Assembly: GCF_900117455.1 (NCBI RefSeq)
Contig: NZ_FPHO01000003.1
Span: 2,322,501 to 2,386,500 of the forward strand
From: Hyphomicrobium sp. CS1GBMeth3
Lineage (GTDB): Bacteria; Pseudomonadota; Alphaproteobacteria; Rhizobiales; Hyphomicrobiaceae
Reading direction: 5' to 3'
Length of the DNA stretch: 64,000 nt
Part shown: one piece after another, positions 47,501-55,993 of the stretch
Layout of the letters: every line of letters starts with the position of its first letter
Numbering within the stretch: position 1 is the first letter of the stretch
The notes under the pieces: generated by a model
Told to the model about the DNA's origin: nothing
Database searches by the model: none
What the model saw: only the letters and a program-made list of their open reading frames with translations
Made by a program: the position numbers and the translations under genes

Positions 47501-48220
47501 CTCGGACGAGCCGGACCCGTCGCGCCGGGCACGCTCCGTCGTCTCGGCCAGGATTCGGGCGACGTCGATACGGTGGAACGCTGGCGAAAGCGGCTTGGCT
47601 TCGGCCGGAGCGGCGCCGGGCGGGCGCGCGGGCACCGGCCGCGGTGGCACGATGACCGGCTCAGAGGCGGTCGTATCAGCTGCAGCGTCGGCAATGCTGA
47701 GCGAGAAGCCCTGGGCTTCGCTATAGGTCACGGCGAGGCTGGGCTCGATCAGAAAGATGCGCTCGGGACGTGCTTCGAGCCGCAACAGCGCGCGCTTGTT
47801 GATCTCGACGGCGGCCATGGGCGCCGAAGCCACGAGATCTCCGTCGGTCTCGCTGATGCGCAGGTTGACGAGCCGCAGCTCGACCGTGTGATTTTCGGCG
47901 AGCACCAGTACCGCATCCTCGACGGCGGCAACGAGCCCGTCGAGCTCGGAATTGATGCTCGCTTCGATGCGCTCGCCGAACGTCTTGAGAGAGACGGGGC
48001 CGTGTAGGAGGCGCACATAGACGATCCCCGCCGCCAGGAGCGACAGCAGCAGCACGGGCCCGAGCATGAAGGCGAGCACGTGTGCCGCCTTGAACAGCCG
48101 TCGTGCGGCCGGGCTGCGGGTGCGGACGGGGCGCTGGTGAAGGCTGGTATAAGGCACCTCTCCGGGGTTGCGTGGGGGCGCCTGCGGGGGGCGTGTCCTG
48201 CCGGAACGGTGTGTCGTCAT
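44531..48220 (-). CDS. Large AsmA-like / DUF3971 membrane-anchored protein
   Basis: 1,229 aa. A basic N terminus, one membrane helix at ~45-70 (LAFMLGPVLLLSLLAAGIVYVRLL), then a very long periplasmic region of repeated beta strands typical of AsmA/YhdP bridge-like lipid-transfer proteins (GLGLLDMVDAPMNGDLALDLS, GGEVNINGEVV). The C terminus has a DUF3971-like/AsmA_2 part (VLWIDDFRVLGDP...FEFTRMKAPFSIGHG, ending with GIQTY-like and KKK). Likely moves phospholipid to the outer membrane. The true start is ATG 48220; a TTG at 48226 also lies in frame. Confidence 0.85.
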   Translation of the reverse strand: MTTHRSGRTRPPQAPPRNPGEVPYTSLHQRPVRTRSPAARRLFKAAHVLAFMLGPVLLLSLLAAGIVYVRLLHGPVSLKTFGERIEASINSELDGLVAAVEDAVLVLAENHTVELRLVNLRISETDGDLVASAPMAAVEINKRALLRLEARPERIFLIEPSLAVTYSEAQGFSLSIADAAADTTASEPVIVPPRPVPARPPGAAPAEAKPLSPAFHRIDVARILAETTERARRDGSGSSELREFGVRNAMLSVTYDGETSHIAVPEASVDLAHMKRRSVISGRATVESESGPWSLSFKTDQSARGKSLKVTATVHDFVPSTLAKISPGLGLLDMVDAPMNGDLALDLSDAGDLKTARLSVDLGRGFVRLPSLPDSPVLLENGRAAMVYNADARRLDIEPAVLDWGGSRISLKGAITSDPAQEAEPQWQFALESTEGTLSAEEFGVGAVPIDSFRAAGRIIPREGLAELSGLSLKAGGGEVNINGEVVTRGGSSSTRLDAALSPMPLATLKAMWPRAAAPTVRDWIGAQVERATLKSASMKLLSGQFVEAEGAAPSSSNPQTRISANMEIADLRMHPLPNSLPFEAPRATIRLENSSLEVTVPEATVISSETSRLPLNGMRVTIVDVTHEAPIAELAVKSQGSLPALIDALNNSQLHLAGQGTVPAEGISGKVDGELRISMPLVEGADVVKIQGKARITDIKSKRKEFDLQGGTIDIDASDIGVIAKGDLIVNGVVARLHMHRILDAAPEMQPPIRISATLDNSDRTQLGLDVNHLVQGAVPIEVTVTQKTDAPSIIHVRADLTNAELMFTGLAWRKPPGRGASLEFDIDPADPSRVQLTNFRLVGDSIAIDGWMTVNEKRDVSAFSFPNFSINVVTRLQVAGELDAKRVWKISAKGSTFDAKDLFRSLLALGNAPESEVQPLHPAAGVELTADIGTVLGHSDVSLRDYKLKVREGRDDIISLESQGILDGGQSLTVQIDSQGPRRLYAETADAGQALKLAGFYPNMQGGRLRLEVDLEARGATEKSGVLWIDDFRVLGDPVVSEVYSSAETGASDGSGSGNRRRKVEREVFEFTRMKAPFSIGHGQFVLDDSYIRGPLLGASIRGKADFGARRLSLGGTYVPLQGINSALCEIPLFGPIVSGFDCQGVFGITYAIQGQMAQPQVLVNPLSMFTPGILRTIMEMTSPNPQVQAPRTQQQRARASDPSGGSSQNVIDGWSSETTPTDSKKK

Positions 48221-48544
48221 CCCCAAAATAGTCTCCGGCCGGCTGCGATTTCACCAGATGAAGAGCCGGGGAGCCCTCAAGGCCATGATACCGCGCTCGT
48301 TGTGAGCTTCTGCGCACTTGCGCGGTGCCGATCAAGCCCCGAACCCCTGTGGCGCATCGCATCAGCTCGAGGTCGCCCTCGCGCGGTCTGACGGAATACG
48401 CCGAAACACCGCCTTAGCAGTTAAATCCCACGCCTTGCGCCCGCGCTCGAACCCCACCATCCTGAGTGCCGACCCGTGTCCGACAGCCCTCAGGACAAGG
48501 CTCGGATGAGGCTCACCAAAAACGACGAAAGAAAGGCGCTGCGG

Positions 48545-49012
48545 ATGCTGAAGGAGGGTGATACCGCTCCCCAATTCGATCTTCCATCAGACAGCGGAGG
48601 GCGCCTGAATCTGAAGGCGTTTCGGGGGCACCGTGTCGTCCTTTATTTCTATCCCAAGGATGACACCGAGGGCTGCACCCTGGAGGCACAGGAATTTAAT
48701 GCCCTTGCTGGTGCCTTCGCGCGCGCCGGCGCTGCCGTCATCGGCATCTCGCCCGATAGCGTTAAGAGCCACGACAAGTTCAAGTGCAAGCACGCGCTGG
48801 AGTTGGAGCTTGCGTCCGACGAGGACAAGTCCGTGGCCGAGGCCTACGGCGTCTGGGTCGAGAAGTCGATGTACGGCCGCACGTTCATGGGCATCGAACG
48901 GTCGACCTTTTTGATCTCCCCGAAAGGCAAGATCGAGCGCATCTGGCGCAAGGTCCGCCCCAGAGGCCACGCGGAGGCCGTGTTGGGAGCGATCACGGAG
49001 AAGGACGCCTGA
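48545..49012 (+). CDS. bcp: Thioredoxin-dependent thiol peroxidase (Bcp/PrxQ)
   Basis: 155 aa. Peroxidatic Cys44 lies in DDTEGCTLEAQEF. There is no Cys five residues later, the resolving position in E. coli Bcp, but Cys81 in HDKFKCKHAL lies 37 residues downstream, matching the alpha-3 resolving Cys of the Xylella PrxQ type. The ATG at 48545 gives the usual family N terminus; an in-frame GTG at 48476 would add 23 residues. Reduces organic and hydrogen peroxides. Confidence 0.9.
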   Translation: MLKEGDTAPQFDLPSDSGGRLNLKAFRGHRVVLYFYPKDDTEGCTLEAQEFNALAGAFARAGAAVIGISPDSVKSHDKFKCKHALELELASDEDKSVAEAYGVWVEKSMYGRTFMGIERSTFLISPKGKIERIWRKVRPRGHAEAVLGAITEKDA

Positions 49013-49280
49013 GGATGCGAGGCGCGAACCACAGCGACCCGGCCAGAGCCAGGGTCATGCACAGAAATTATCATTCTGCATGAAGTTGGTGCTCCGCAGA
49101 CGTGGTGACCCTCTACGGAAAACGTGGTACACGGGCAGAGTTGGGGGGAGACGTCGGACGGAGCGCTGCGATGCGCCGCTTCAGCCGGGGGCCTTGGCCG
49201 GAAAGCCGAAATCACCAAAAGCCGAGTGCAATCGGTTGAATCGCGAAAAAGTATGAGCGTAACCGCGGAGGTTTCAACGG
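49013..49280. other. Intergenic region bcp / bactofilin
   Basis: 268 bases. I see only the ribosome binding site GGAGG before the bactofilin ATG and no other feature. Confidence 0.3.
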
Positions 49281-49823
49281 ATGCTGCCTCAGTTCCGCAA
49301 GCCGGAAAACGATAGTTTTGTGAGGTCCCAGCCCCCCATGCAGAGTATCGCAACACCGCAGCCGACATCCTCCCTGGGCGTCAGACCCACGGGGGCGTCA
49401 TTCCGTCCAGCAAGCGCTTCGAGCACGTCCGTGATCGGCGCCGACCTCCTGATCCAGGGCAACCTGACCTCGAAGGGCGAGGTTCAGATCGAGGGCGAGG
49501 TGCAGGGCGATATCTACGCGACGCACGTGGTCGTCGGCGAAGGCGCCCGGGTGACCGGTGGCATCATCGCCGAGGAATGCGTGATCCGCGGCCACCTGCT
49601 GGGCACCGTTCGCGGGCGGCGCGTCCTCTTGCAGGGCTCGGCCCACGTCGAGGGTGACGTTTACCATCAGACCATGGCCATCGAGCAGGGCGCCTTCTTC
49701 GAAGGCAAGTCCCGCCGGTCCGACGATCCGCTGGCTGGTCTCTCGCGCGCGGCGCCTGCCGCGCGTGCTCCGGAGCCTGCCGACGCGGCGCCGGCTAGCG
49801 CCACCCCGCCGCCGCTCTCCTGA
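49281..49823 (+). CDS. Bactofilin (polymer-forming cytoskeletal protein)
   Basis: 180 aa. The DUF583 core (~45-145) is a right-handed beta-helix with regular turns: LIQGNLTSKGEVQIEGEVQG, VVVGEGARVTGGIIAEE, VIRGHLLGTVRGRRVLL, SAHVEGDVYHQTMAIEQGAFFEG. Disordered Pro/Ser/Ala-rich tails flank it. Bactofilins polymerise without nucleotide and localise wall enzymes or define cell shape or stalk. Start 49281 has GGAGG nine bases ahead; ATG 49338 is an alternative. Confidence 0.93.
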   Translation: MLPQFRKPENDSFVRSQPPMQSIATPQPTSSLGVRPTGASFRPASASSTSVIGADLLIQGNLTSKGEVQIEGEVQGDIYATHVVVGEGARVTGGIIAEECVIRGHLLGTVRGRRVLLQGSAHVEGDVYHQTMAIEQGAFFEGKSRRSDDPLAGLSRAAPAARAPEPADAAPASATPPPLS

Positions 49824-49866
49824 TCGAGAGTATCCGCGGCCGCGCATCCGTCTTGAAAACTGACCT

Positions 49867-49930
49867 GCGCGGGCCATCGTGCCCGCGCAATCGATTCAAG
49901 CCACGCCCAATCCGCCCGCGGCTTGAATCG
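49867..49930. terminator. Two tandem hairpins after the bactofilin gene
   Basis: GCGCGGGC/GCCCGCGC (49867-49874/49881-49888) and an 11-bp stem CGATTCAAGCC/GGCTTGAATCG (49892-49902/49920-49930). No T-run. Probably a transcription end region. Confidence 0.5.
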
Positions 49931-50162
49931 GCGCTTTCGCGCTCGCCGTCGCATCTCGACTTGCGCTGGCACGCGCTGCCCGACAGGGCAAAACTAAGCT
50001 AGTTGATTCGCTAGATCGATGTTCCTTGTCCGTTCTCGGCATCCCACATCAAAACGGCCAGCCTGTGGATAACTTGTTGAAAAATTCATGTAACAATATG
50101 AAAATAAACGATGTTCCGAGATGGAAAACAAATGAGAACATCGTCCAGAAACGGCTTTGGAT
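49931..50162. other. AT-rich promoter region of the FAD oxidase
   Basis: Non-coding, relatively AT-rich (near 50085-50115). Likely promoter; no strong operator seen. Confidence 0.3.
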
Positions 50163-51314
50163 ATGGTCGCGCGTGACGGCAACCAGGGCGCGCCGGATGT
50201 CGAAACCGTCGTCATCGGGGCTGGCGTCGTGGGGCTCGCGTCCGCCCGCGCGCTCGCGATGGCGGGCCACGAGGTCATGGTGCTGGAGCGCCACGGCGCC
50301 ATTGGTCAGGAGACGAGCAGCCGGTCGAGCGAGGTCATCCACGCGGGCCTCTACTATCCGCTAGACAGCCTCAAGGCACGGCTCTGCGTCGAGGGGCGGA
50401 AGCTGCTCTATGCTTTCGCGGAGGAGAACGGCGTCCCCCACGTCCGCTACGGCAAGCTCGTCGTCGCGACAGCCGACGACGAGCGCCCGCGCCTCGCGGC
50501 CCTGGCCGCAGCGGCGCGGGCCAACGGCGTGACCGACGTCGCACTGCTGAACGCCGCGGAGGTTCAAGCGCGCGAGCCCGAGATCAGATGCGCCGAAGCG
50601 CTCCTTTCTCCATCGACGGGCGTCATAGACAGCCACGCTTTGATGGTCGCCCTCGAAGGGCACATCCGGGCCGATGCCGGAAGCGTGGTGCTCAACACAT
50701 CGGTCGAGGACATTCGCATCGGCCCTGCCGGCCATTTTGCGTTGGCGACGATGAGCAGCGGCGCACCCGCGACGCTGACATGCCGCAACCTCGTCATCGC
50801 CGCCGGGCTCGGCGCCTCGCGCCTTGGCGCCAAGGCGGTGACAGCGTCAAGCACCCGCTACATCCCGCCGCGAACCTATCCGGCGCGCGGCCACTACTAC
50901 ACGCTCGACGGTCCGACCCCCTTCCGCCATCTCGTCTATCCGCTGCCGCGCGAGGGCTGGCTCGGCATCCACCTGACGCTCGATATCGCGGGCCGGGCAC
51001 GGTTCGGCCCAGACCTTGAATGGCAGGACGAGCCGAGCACGGTTTTCGACGCGGAGGACGGCGCGCGGCTGGCGCGGTTCGAGCAGGAGATCCGCCGCTA
51101 TTGGCCTGGGGTGCCCGAGCACCGCTTGTCGCCGGGCTACGTCGGCGTGCGGCCCAAGATCTACGCCGAGGGCGAGCCCTCGGCCGACTTCGCCATCCAC
51201 GCCGAGCGCGAGCACGGCATCCCACGCCTCGTGGCGCTCTACGGCATCGAAAGCCCGGGCCTCACGTCCTCGCTCGCCATCGGGAGCTACGTCGCGACGC
51301 TGCTCCGGCCCTGA
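50163..51314 (+). CDS. FAD-dependent oxidoreductase, L-2-hydroxyglutarate dehydrogenase-like (LhgO/YgaF)
   Basis: 383 aa of the DAO superfamily. N-terminal FAD Rossmann motif VVIGAGVVGLASARALA, GQETSSRSSEVIHAGLYYP (the flavin-near loop of LhgO), a C-terminal GVRPKIYAEGEPSADF and GIESPGLTSSLAIG. Predicted to oxidise L-2-hydroxyglutarate or a related 2-hydroxy acid. ATG 50163 is preferred; TTG at 50157 is in frame. Confidence 0.88.
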   Translation: MVARDGNQGAPDVETVVIGAGVVGLASARALAMAGHEVMVLERHGAIGQETSSRSSEVIHAGLYYPLDSLKARLCVEGRKLLYAFAEENGVPHVRYGKLVVATADDERPRLAALAAAARANGVTDVALLNAAEVQAREPEIRCAEALLSPSTGVIDSHALMVALEGHIRADAGSVVLNTSVEDIRIGPAGHFALATMSSGAPATLTCRNLVIAAGLGASRLGAKAVTASSTRYIPPRTYPARGHYYTLDGPTPFRHLVYPLPREGWLGIHLTLDIAGRARFGPDLEWQDEPSTVFDAEDGARLARFEQEIRRYWPGVPEHRLSPGYVGVRPKIYAEGEPSADFAIHAEREHGIPRLVALYGIESPGLTSSLAIGSYVATLLRP

Positions 51315-51336
51315 GGTACATGCGAGCCGCAACGAA

Positions 51337-51363
51337 AAAGGGCGGCCCTTGAGGCCGCCCTTT
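51337..51363. terminator. Bidirectional terminator
   Basis: An 11-bp stem AAAGGGCGGCC/GGCCGCCCTTT, loop CTTGA, with T-tracts on both strands. It serves the FAD oxidase on plus and the duplicated membrane protein on minus. Confidence 0.88.
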
Positions 51364-51394
51364 CAATGCGTTTGCGCGTTTGCGTTGCCACCGA

Positions 51395-51835
51395 TCAGGG
51401 CGACGGAGTGGGCGACGGCTCCGGCGTGGGCACCGTGATGGTCGGAATCTCGTGGCCCTGCTCCTTGGCGACATAGGTAAGGCCGCCGAAGATGATGGCG
51501 AACACGATCGCGGTCACGAGCGCGTTCACGAAGCGGTTCGAGAACGACAGGATGTTGCCGATCAGGTCGACGACGAACACGATGGCCGCGCCGACGAGAA
51601 CAGGCTCGAGCCAGGAATACTCGGTCGGCAGGAACGGCGCCGGGCTGGTCGGGGCTTGATCCCGCGCGAGATAGGTCAGAACGCCGAAGATGATGGCAAA
51701 CACGATGGCCGTCACAAGCGCGTTCGCAAAGCGGTTCGAGAACGACAGAACGTTGCCGATCAGTCCGATGACAAACACGACGCCGGCAGCGATGAGAACT
51801 GGCTCCAGCCAGCTGTATTCAGGTGGTAAAAACAT
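51395..51835 (-). CDS. Membrane protein made of two tandem copies of one domain
   Basis: 146 aa. Residues 3-60 and 69-126 are two copies of the same 58-residue unit (PEYSWLEPVL, about 45 of 58 residues identical, period 66). Each has two membrane helices (~12-30 and ~37-58) joined by a loop with LSFSNRF. The C-terminal tail is Pro/Thr-rich (TPEPSPTPSP). I recognise no named family. The near-identity of the copies suggests a fairly recent duplication. Confidence 0.75.
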   Translation of the reverse strand: MFLPPEYSWLEPVLIAAGVVFVIGLIGNVLSFSNRFANALVTAIVFAIIFGVLTYLARDQAPTSPAPFLPTEYSWLEPVLVGAAIVFVVDLIGNILSFSNRFVNALVTAIVFAIIFGGLTYVAKEQGHEIPTITVPTPEPSPTPSP

Positions 51836-52164
51836 GGATATTCCCCCAGATTCGCGCCACCGGATTTTGTTCTTGATGGCGCTATATGCTTATACCAGGA
51901 GGGCCTTTTTGTCATGCCGGTTTCTGGTTGGGCCCGTCATCCACTCGTTATGAGAACGTGCGAGTCTAAAGGCTTCAACCGCATGCCGAAGCATGGCGCC
52001 TGGGATCGCAGAAAATGGGCCAATACGCGGCGTCGCCGATAAAAACGGGTGCTATGGGCAGCGCAAAATCTTTCGTTTGGCGCGCTCCGCTACAATAGTG
52101 GATATCGAATAAGTGCAAATGCTGAGCACAATTTAGTCTATTGCGCAAAGACGGGCCTGGAGAA
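51836..52164. other. Intergenic region, 329 bases
   Basis: Nothing recognisable. It would hold the promoter of the duplicated membrane protein and the end of the GNAT gene. No hairpin with a T-run. Confidence 0.3.
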
Positions 52165-52719
52165 TCAGCGAGCGAGATCTCGCCCGAGAAATAAAAGCTC
52201 GCGCCCATCGATGTCGACAGCCCCGTGCTCAACAAAGTCATTTGCCAGATAGAAGCCGACGTTGCGCAGCCCGCGCGCCGTGATCGCGTGCACGCCGGGC
52301 GCGCCCCCGTCACGCGCCATGTCGGAGAACGCCGCCAGGAGCCGTGCACCAAGACCGTGGCCGCGCCAGTCGGCGTTGATGTTGATGTGAAGTTGCGCGG
52401 GGTAGCGCGGTGTGAGCGCGCGAAAATGCGCGAGCGCCGTAACGTCGGCAAACAAAGGATCGCGCGCTGGGTCCTCGAGACTGCCGATGATATAGCCGAC
52501 GGCCCGCCTCTCTTTGTCGACGGCCACGAGTGCATGTTGCGGAAAATGCTCGAGATAGCGGCCGAGCCAGCGCTCGCGGAAAGCCGCTTTCTCGGTGGCG
52601 GTTTCGAACGATTGCCGCGCGCTCGACGAGAAGAATACGTGCTCGATGTCCGCGATCAGCCGATCGCGCCGGGGTCCCGACGCGAGCTCGTTCCAACGGC
52701 GAATCTCGACATCGGGCAT
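52165..52719 (-). CDS. GNAT family acetyltransferase
   Basis: 184 aa. The acetyl-CoA loop is NADWRGHGLGARLLAAF (R-G-x-G-x-G/A), preceded by strands with AVDKERRAVGYIIGSLED and followed by GVHAITARGLRNVGFYLANDF, the usual GNAT C-terminal half. Substrate unknown. It follows the small upstream gene with a 40-base gap. Confidence 0.85.
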   Translation of the reverse strand: MPDVEIRRWNELASGPRRDRLIADIEHVFFSSSARQSFETATEKAAFRERWLGRYLEHFPQHALVAVDKERRAVGYIIGSLEDPARDPLFADVTALAHFRALTPRYPAQLHININADWRGHGLGARLLAAFSDMARDGGAPGVHAITARGLRNVGFYLANDFVEHGAVDIDGRELLFLGRDLAR

Positions 52720-52759
52720 GAGACGTGGGTCGCGTTGCTGCGAGGAAGCAGGTCAGCCG

Positions 52760-53080
52760 CTATTCCGCAGCTCTCCGGAGCGTTTCCGGGGTCGAGGTTG
52801 CAAGCGCAGCGGCCGCCGCCGACCAATACCGCGCCTCGGCCTCCGCGGCGAGCCTTTCCCTGCGGAAAGCGTCGATCCATTCCGCGACGAGGACCGGATT
52901 TGTCTCGGCGAGGGCGGCCAAGTCGTCCGGAGATTTCGCGAGCACGGTGCTGGCGAGGCGTCTGAGCTGGGCCGCCTCGATGAGATCAGGCCCCGGCACG
53001 TAATCAAGCTCTCGAACCGATCTGCAGCCCGAGACATGCGGTGCAGACGAAGGTGGAATGAGCTGAGGATGATGACGCAT
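52760..53080 (-). CDS. Small hypothetical protein
   Basis: 106 aa. Probably real, because a strong ribosome binding site GGAGG lies six bases before ATG 53080. The middle and end are helical and Ala/Glu-rich (LVAEWIDAFRRERLAAEAEARYW). Two cysteine-free halves; only Cys19 occurs. No family recognised. It may be co-transcribed with the GNAT gene. Confidence 0.6.
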   Translation of the reverse strand: MRHHPQLIPPSSAPHVSGCRSVRELDYVPGPDLIEAAQLRRLASTVLAKSPDDLAALAETNPVLVAEWIDAFRRERLAAEAEARYWSAAAAALATSTPETLRRAAE

Positions 53081-53345
53081 GTTTCGCCTCCAGGTACGAG
53101 GCGACAGTACCGTCGGCGCCGCCTGAAAATTGGGCAGGGACGTAAACTATCCACAGCTTCCTGATGCTGCGTTGCAAAAATTGCTTGACAACAATGTTTG
53201 TGCGCTGCCGAGGCGCACCTGCGTCATCCGCCACACGTTGCGAGCGCGCGCGCCTGCCAACGCGAGCCGCGGCATACCGTTTCCCTGGCTTCGCGCGTGC
53301 GATCCCGCGCGCCAGCAGTTGCAGCATGTCTGCCGAAGCGAGAAT

Positions 53346-54854
53346 TTACTCGCCGGCGGCCTTCACCGGCCGCGCGGGCCGCCGGAGGAACGCCGGGATG
53401 TTGCCGGCGAAGGCGCTGACCGCCGCCGGCTTGGGCTCGGACTCGACCGGACGCGGCCGCGCGCGCGGTGCCTGTTGAGCCGCCGCTGCTGGCCGCCGCT
53501 CCTCGCGACGCGGATCGAGCGGCTTGGATGGTGCAGCTGCGGGCTTCGGCGTCTTGGCCTGGGGCTGCGGCTTTGCGCCATCGCGGCGCGGTTCGGGACG
53601 CCTGGGCTCCCGATCCCGGCCAGCTTCGCGCGGACCCTTGCCCTTCGCCTCGGCTCCACGCCCGCTGCGCCCGCCACGACCCCGGCGCCGCTTGCCAGCC
53701 TCTGCGAAGTCCTGCTCGGTCGGCGGCTCGCCGATCCACAGCGGCTTCTCGCCGAGCAGCTTCTCGATCTCCTTGAAGGACTTCAGCTCCTCGGGCGTGA
53801 CGATCGACTGCGCCGCGCCCTCGCGCCCGGCGCGTCCCGTGCGGCCGATGCGGTGCACGTAGTCATCCGATTGCCAGGGAAGGTCGAAGTTGAACACGTG
53901 CGACACGTCGGGGATATCGAGGCCGCGCGCCGCAACGTCGCTCGCGGCCAGCAGTGTTACCTCGCCGTTGCGGAAACGGTCGAGCGTTTCCATGCGGCTC
54001 TTCTGGTCCATGTCGCCATGCAGCGCGCCAGCGTTGAAGCCGTGCTTCTGTAGCGACTTGAGCAGGATCGCGACGTCGCGCTTGCGGTTGCAGAAGATGA
54101 TTGCGTTCTTGACGTTTTTTTCCCGGATCATCTCGCGCAGCACTTCGCGCTTCACCCAGTCCTCGCCGTCCGGCACGAAACGGAAGCTCTGCGTGATGGT
54201 CTTGGCCGTCGTTGCAGGGCGAGCCACCTCGACGCGCTCAGGGTCGCGCAGGAACTTGTCGACGAGCCGCGTGATTTCTGGCGGCATGGTGGCGGAGAAG
54301 AACAACGTCTGGCGCCGCGGCGGCAGCAGACTGCAGATCTTCTCGATGTCGGGAATGAAGCCCATGTCGAGCATGCGATCCGCCTCGTCGATGACGAGGA
54401 TCTCGACACCCATCAGCATCAGCCGCCCGCGCTGGAAATGATCGAGCAGACGGCCGGGCGTCGCGATCAGCACGTCGACGCCGCGGTCGAGCTTGCGCAC
54501 CTGATCGTCCATCGAAACGCCACCGATAAGCAGCGCCACGTTGAGCTTGTGATTGACGCCGTATTTCTCGAAGCTCTGGGCCACCTGCGCTGCGAGCTCG
54601 CGCGTCGGAGCCAGGATCAGCGAGCGCGGCATGCGCGCCCTGGCGCGGCCCGTCTCGAGCCGGGTGATCATCGGCAGTGTGAACGAGGCGGTCTTGCCGG
54701 TGCCCGTCTGGGCGATGCCGAGCACGTCACGGCCTGTAACGGCGACCGGAATGGCTGCGGCCTGAATAGGGGTTGGATCGGTGTAGCCGGCCGCGGCAAT
54801 CGCGTCCTGCACCTTCTGGCTGAGCCCGAGCTCAGCGAACGTCTTCGTTTCCAA
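53346..54854 (-). CDS. rhlE: DEAD-box RNA helicase, RhlE type
   Basis: 502 aa. Q-motif FAELGLSQKVQDAIAAAGYTDPTPIQ, Walker A AQTGTGKT, PTRELAAQV, VIDEADRMLDMGF (DEAD), SAT and the helicase C motifs HRIGRTGRAGR. A basic Arg/Pro-rich tail (~385-502) follows, typical for RNA annealing in RhlE proteins. It starts with TTG (54854); GGAG is 11 bases away. Acts in RNA decay or ribosome assembly; cold-linked regulation is common but not shown. Confidence 0.92.
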   Translation of the reverse strand: METKTFAELGLSQKVQDAIAAAGYTDPTPIQAAAIPVAVTGRDVLGIAQTGTGKTASFTLPMITRLETGRARARMPRSLILAPTRELAAQVAQSFEKYGVNHKLNVALLIGGVSMDDQVRKLDRGVDVLIATPGRLLDHFQRGRLMLMGVEILVIDEADRMLDMGFIPDIEKICSLLPPRRQTLFFSATMPPEITRLVDKFLRDPERVEVARPATTAKTITQSFRFVPDGEDWVKREVLREMIREKNVKNAIIFCNRKRDVAILLKSLQKHGFNAGALHGDMDQKSRMETLDRFRNGEVTLLAASDVAARGLDIPDVSHVFNFDLPWQSDDYVHRIGRTGRAGREGAAQSIVTPEELKSFKEIEKLLGEKPLWIGEPPTEQDFAEAGKRRRGRGGRSGRGAEAKGKGPREAGRDREPRRPEPRRDGAKPQPQAKTPKPAAAPSKPLDPRREERRPAAAAQQAPRARPRPVESEPKPAAVSAFAGNIPAFLRRPARPVKAAGE

Positions 54855-55222
54855 AAAACCAAGTCTCCATCTACGATCTCAGTGTCCAAGCGCCCACCGC
54901 CGGAGGAGCAACCCATTTGGGTCTCCGGGCGCAGCTTGAGGACGAGAGCGCAGGGGAAAGAGTGAGTGCCACAAAAAGGGGCAAATACAGAAATCGGGGC
55001 TCGAAAAGGGACAAATGCGAATCGCTGAGATCGAAGCCCCTGCGCCCGAGCCGAGCGTGAGATCGCATACGCACCTATAAAAATCAAGAAAAACCAGGGA
55101 CTTTCGTGCGGCTCAAAAGTCGCACTCGTAAGACAAAGCGGCCACCCGACGAGGGGCAGCCGCCAATTTTGCCGTGATTTCAAGGCATTTCGTGAGACGC
55201 AGCAAATACGCCGCGCCGTGCC
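54855..55222. other. Long leader of rhlE and end of aqpZ
   Basis: About 370 bases with no gene. It contains the aqpZ terminator (55138-55163) and a probable long rhlE 5' leader. Confidence 0.35.
55138..55163 (-). terminator. Terminator of aqpZ
   Basis: Stem GCGGC...CCC-GGG...GCCGC with a symmetric internal TG/TG loop; TTTGTCTT follows on minus. Confidence 0.55.
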
Positions 55223-55891
55223 CTATTCGTCCAGCCAGCGATAGATGACGGCGCCGATGAGGGCGCCCACGATGGGCGCCAGCCAGAACACCCAGAGCTG
55301 GCCGAGCGCTTCGCCGCCGGCGAACAGCGCCGGGCCAAGGCTGCGCGCGGGGTTGACCGAGGTGTTCGAGACGGGGATCGACATGAGATGGATGGCGGTC
55401 AGCGTCAGGCCGATGGCGAGCGGCCCGGAGCCCACCGGCGCGTTGGCGCGTGTCGAGCCCAGGATGACGATGAGGAAGAAAGCCGTCAGCACGATTTCGA
55501 TGATCAGCACCGAGACGAGGCTCGCGTTGATCATCGACAGGCTGCCGTAGCCGTTGGCTGCATAGGAGGCCGGCGCATGACCGATCGTCGCGAACACGGC
55601 CGTGACGGCGATGGCACCGAGACACTGCGCGACGATGTAGGGCACCGCGTCGCCGATCGGGAAGCGCCCGCCCGCCACGAGCCCGAGCGTGACGGCGGGA
55701 TTGTAGTGTCCGCCCGAGATGTGCCCGATGGCGCGCGCGGTGGCGAAGACGGTTATGCCGATGGAGAGTGCAACGCCGACGATGCCGGCTGCTCCCGCCG
55801 GCGCTCCGAAGGAGTAGAAGGCGGCGCCAAGCACGGCTCCGGTCAGCATGAACGTGCCGATGAACTCGGCAACAAGAGCCTTGATGTTCAT
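55223..55891 (-). CDS. aqpZ: Aquaporin Z
   Basis: 222 aa, six membrane helices. The NPA motifs are in GHYNPAVT and VNPARS. The selectivity-filter His of water-specific AqpZ is in IHLMSIPVSNTS (a glycerol channel would have Gly here). GGGAG lies seven bases before ATG 55891. Confidence 0.93.
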   Translation of the reverse strand: MNIKALVAEFIGTFMLTGAVLGAAFYSFGAPAGAAGIVGVALSIGITVFATARAIGHISGGHYNPAVTLGLVAGGRFPIGDAVPYIVAQCLGAIAVTAVFATIGHAPASYAANGYGSLSMINASLVSVLIIEIVLTAFFLIVILGSTRANAPVGSGPLAIGLTLTAIHLMSIPVSNTSVNPARSLGPALFAGGEALGQLWVFWLAPIVGALIGAVIYRWLDE

Positions 55892-55993
55892 TGATGGTCT
55901 CCCTGCGTGTTCCCCAATCTGGCAGCAGGCGAATTGCGTTGGCCTCGGCCGTTCCCCCGACGGAACGCGAATCGCATGGTGCCAGCGGCGCAA

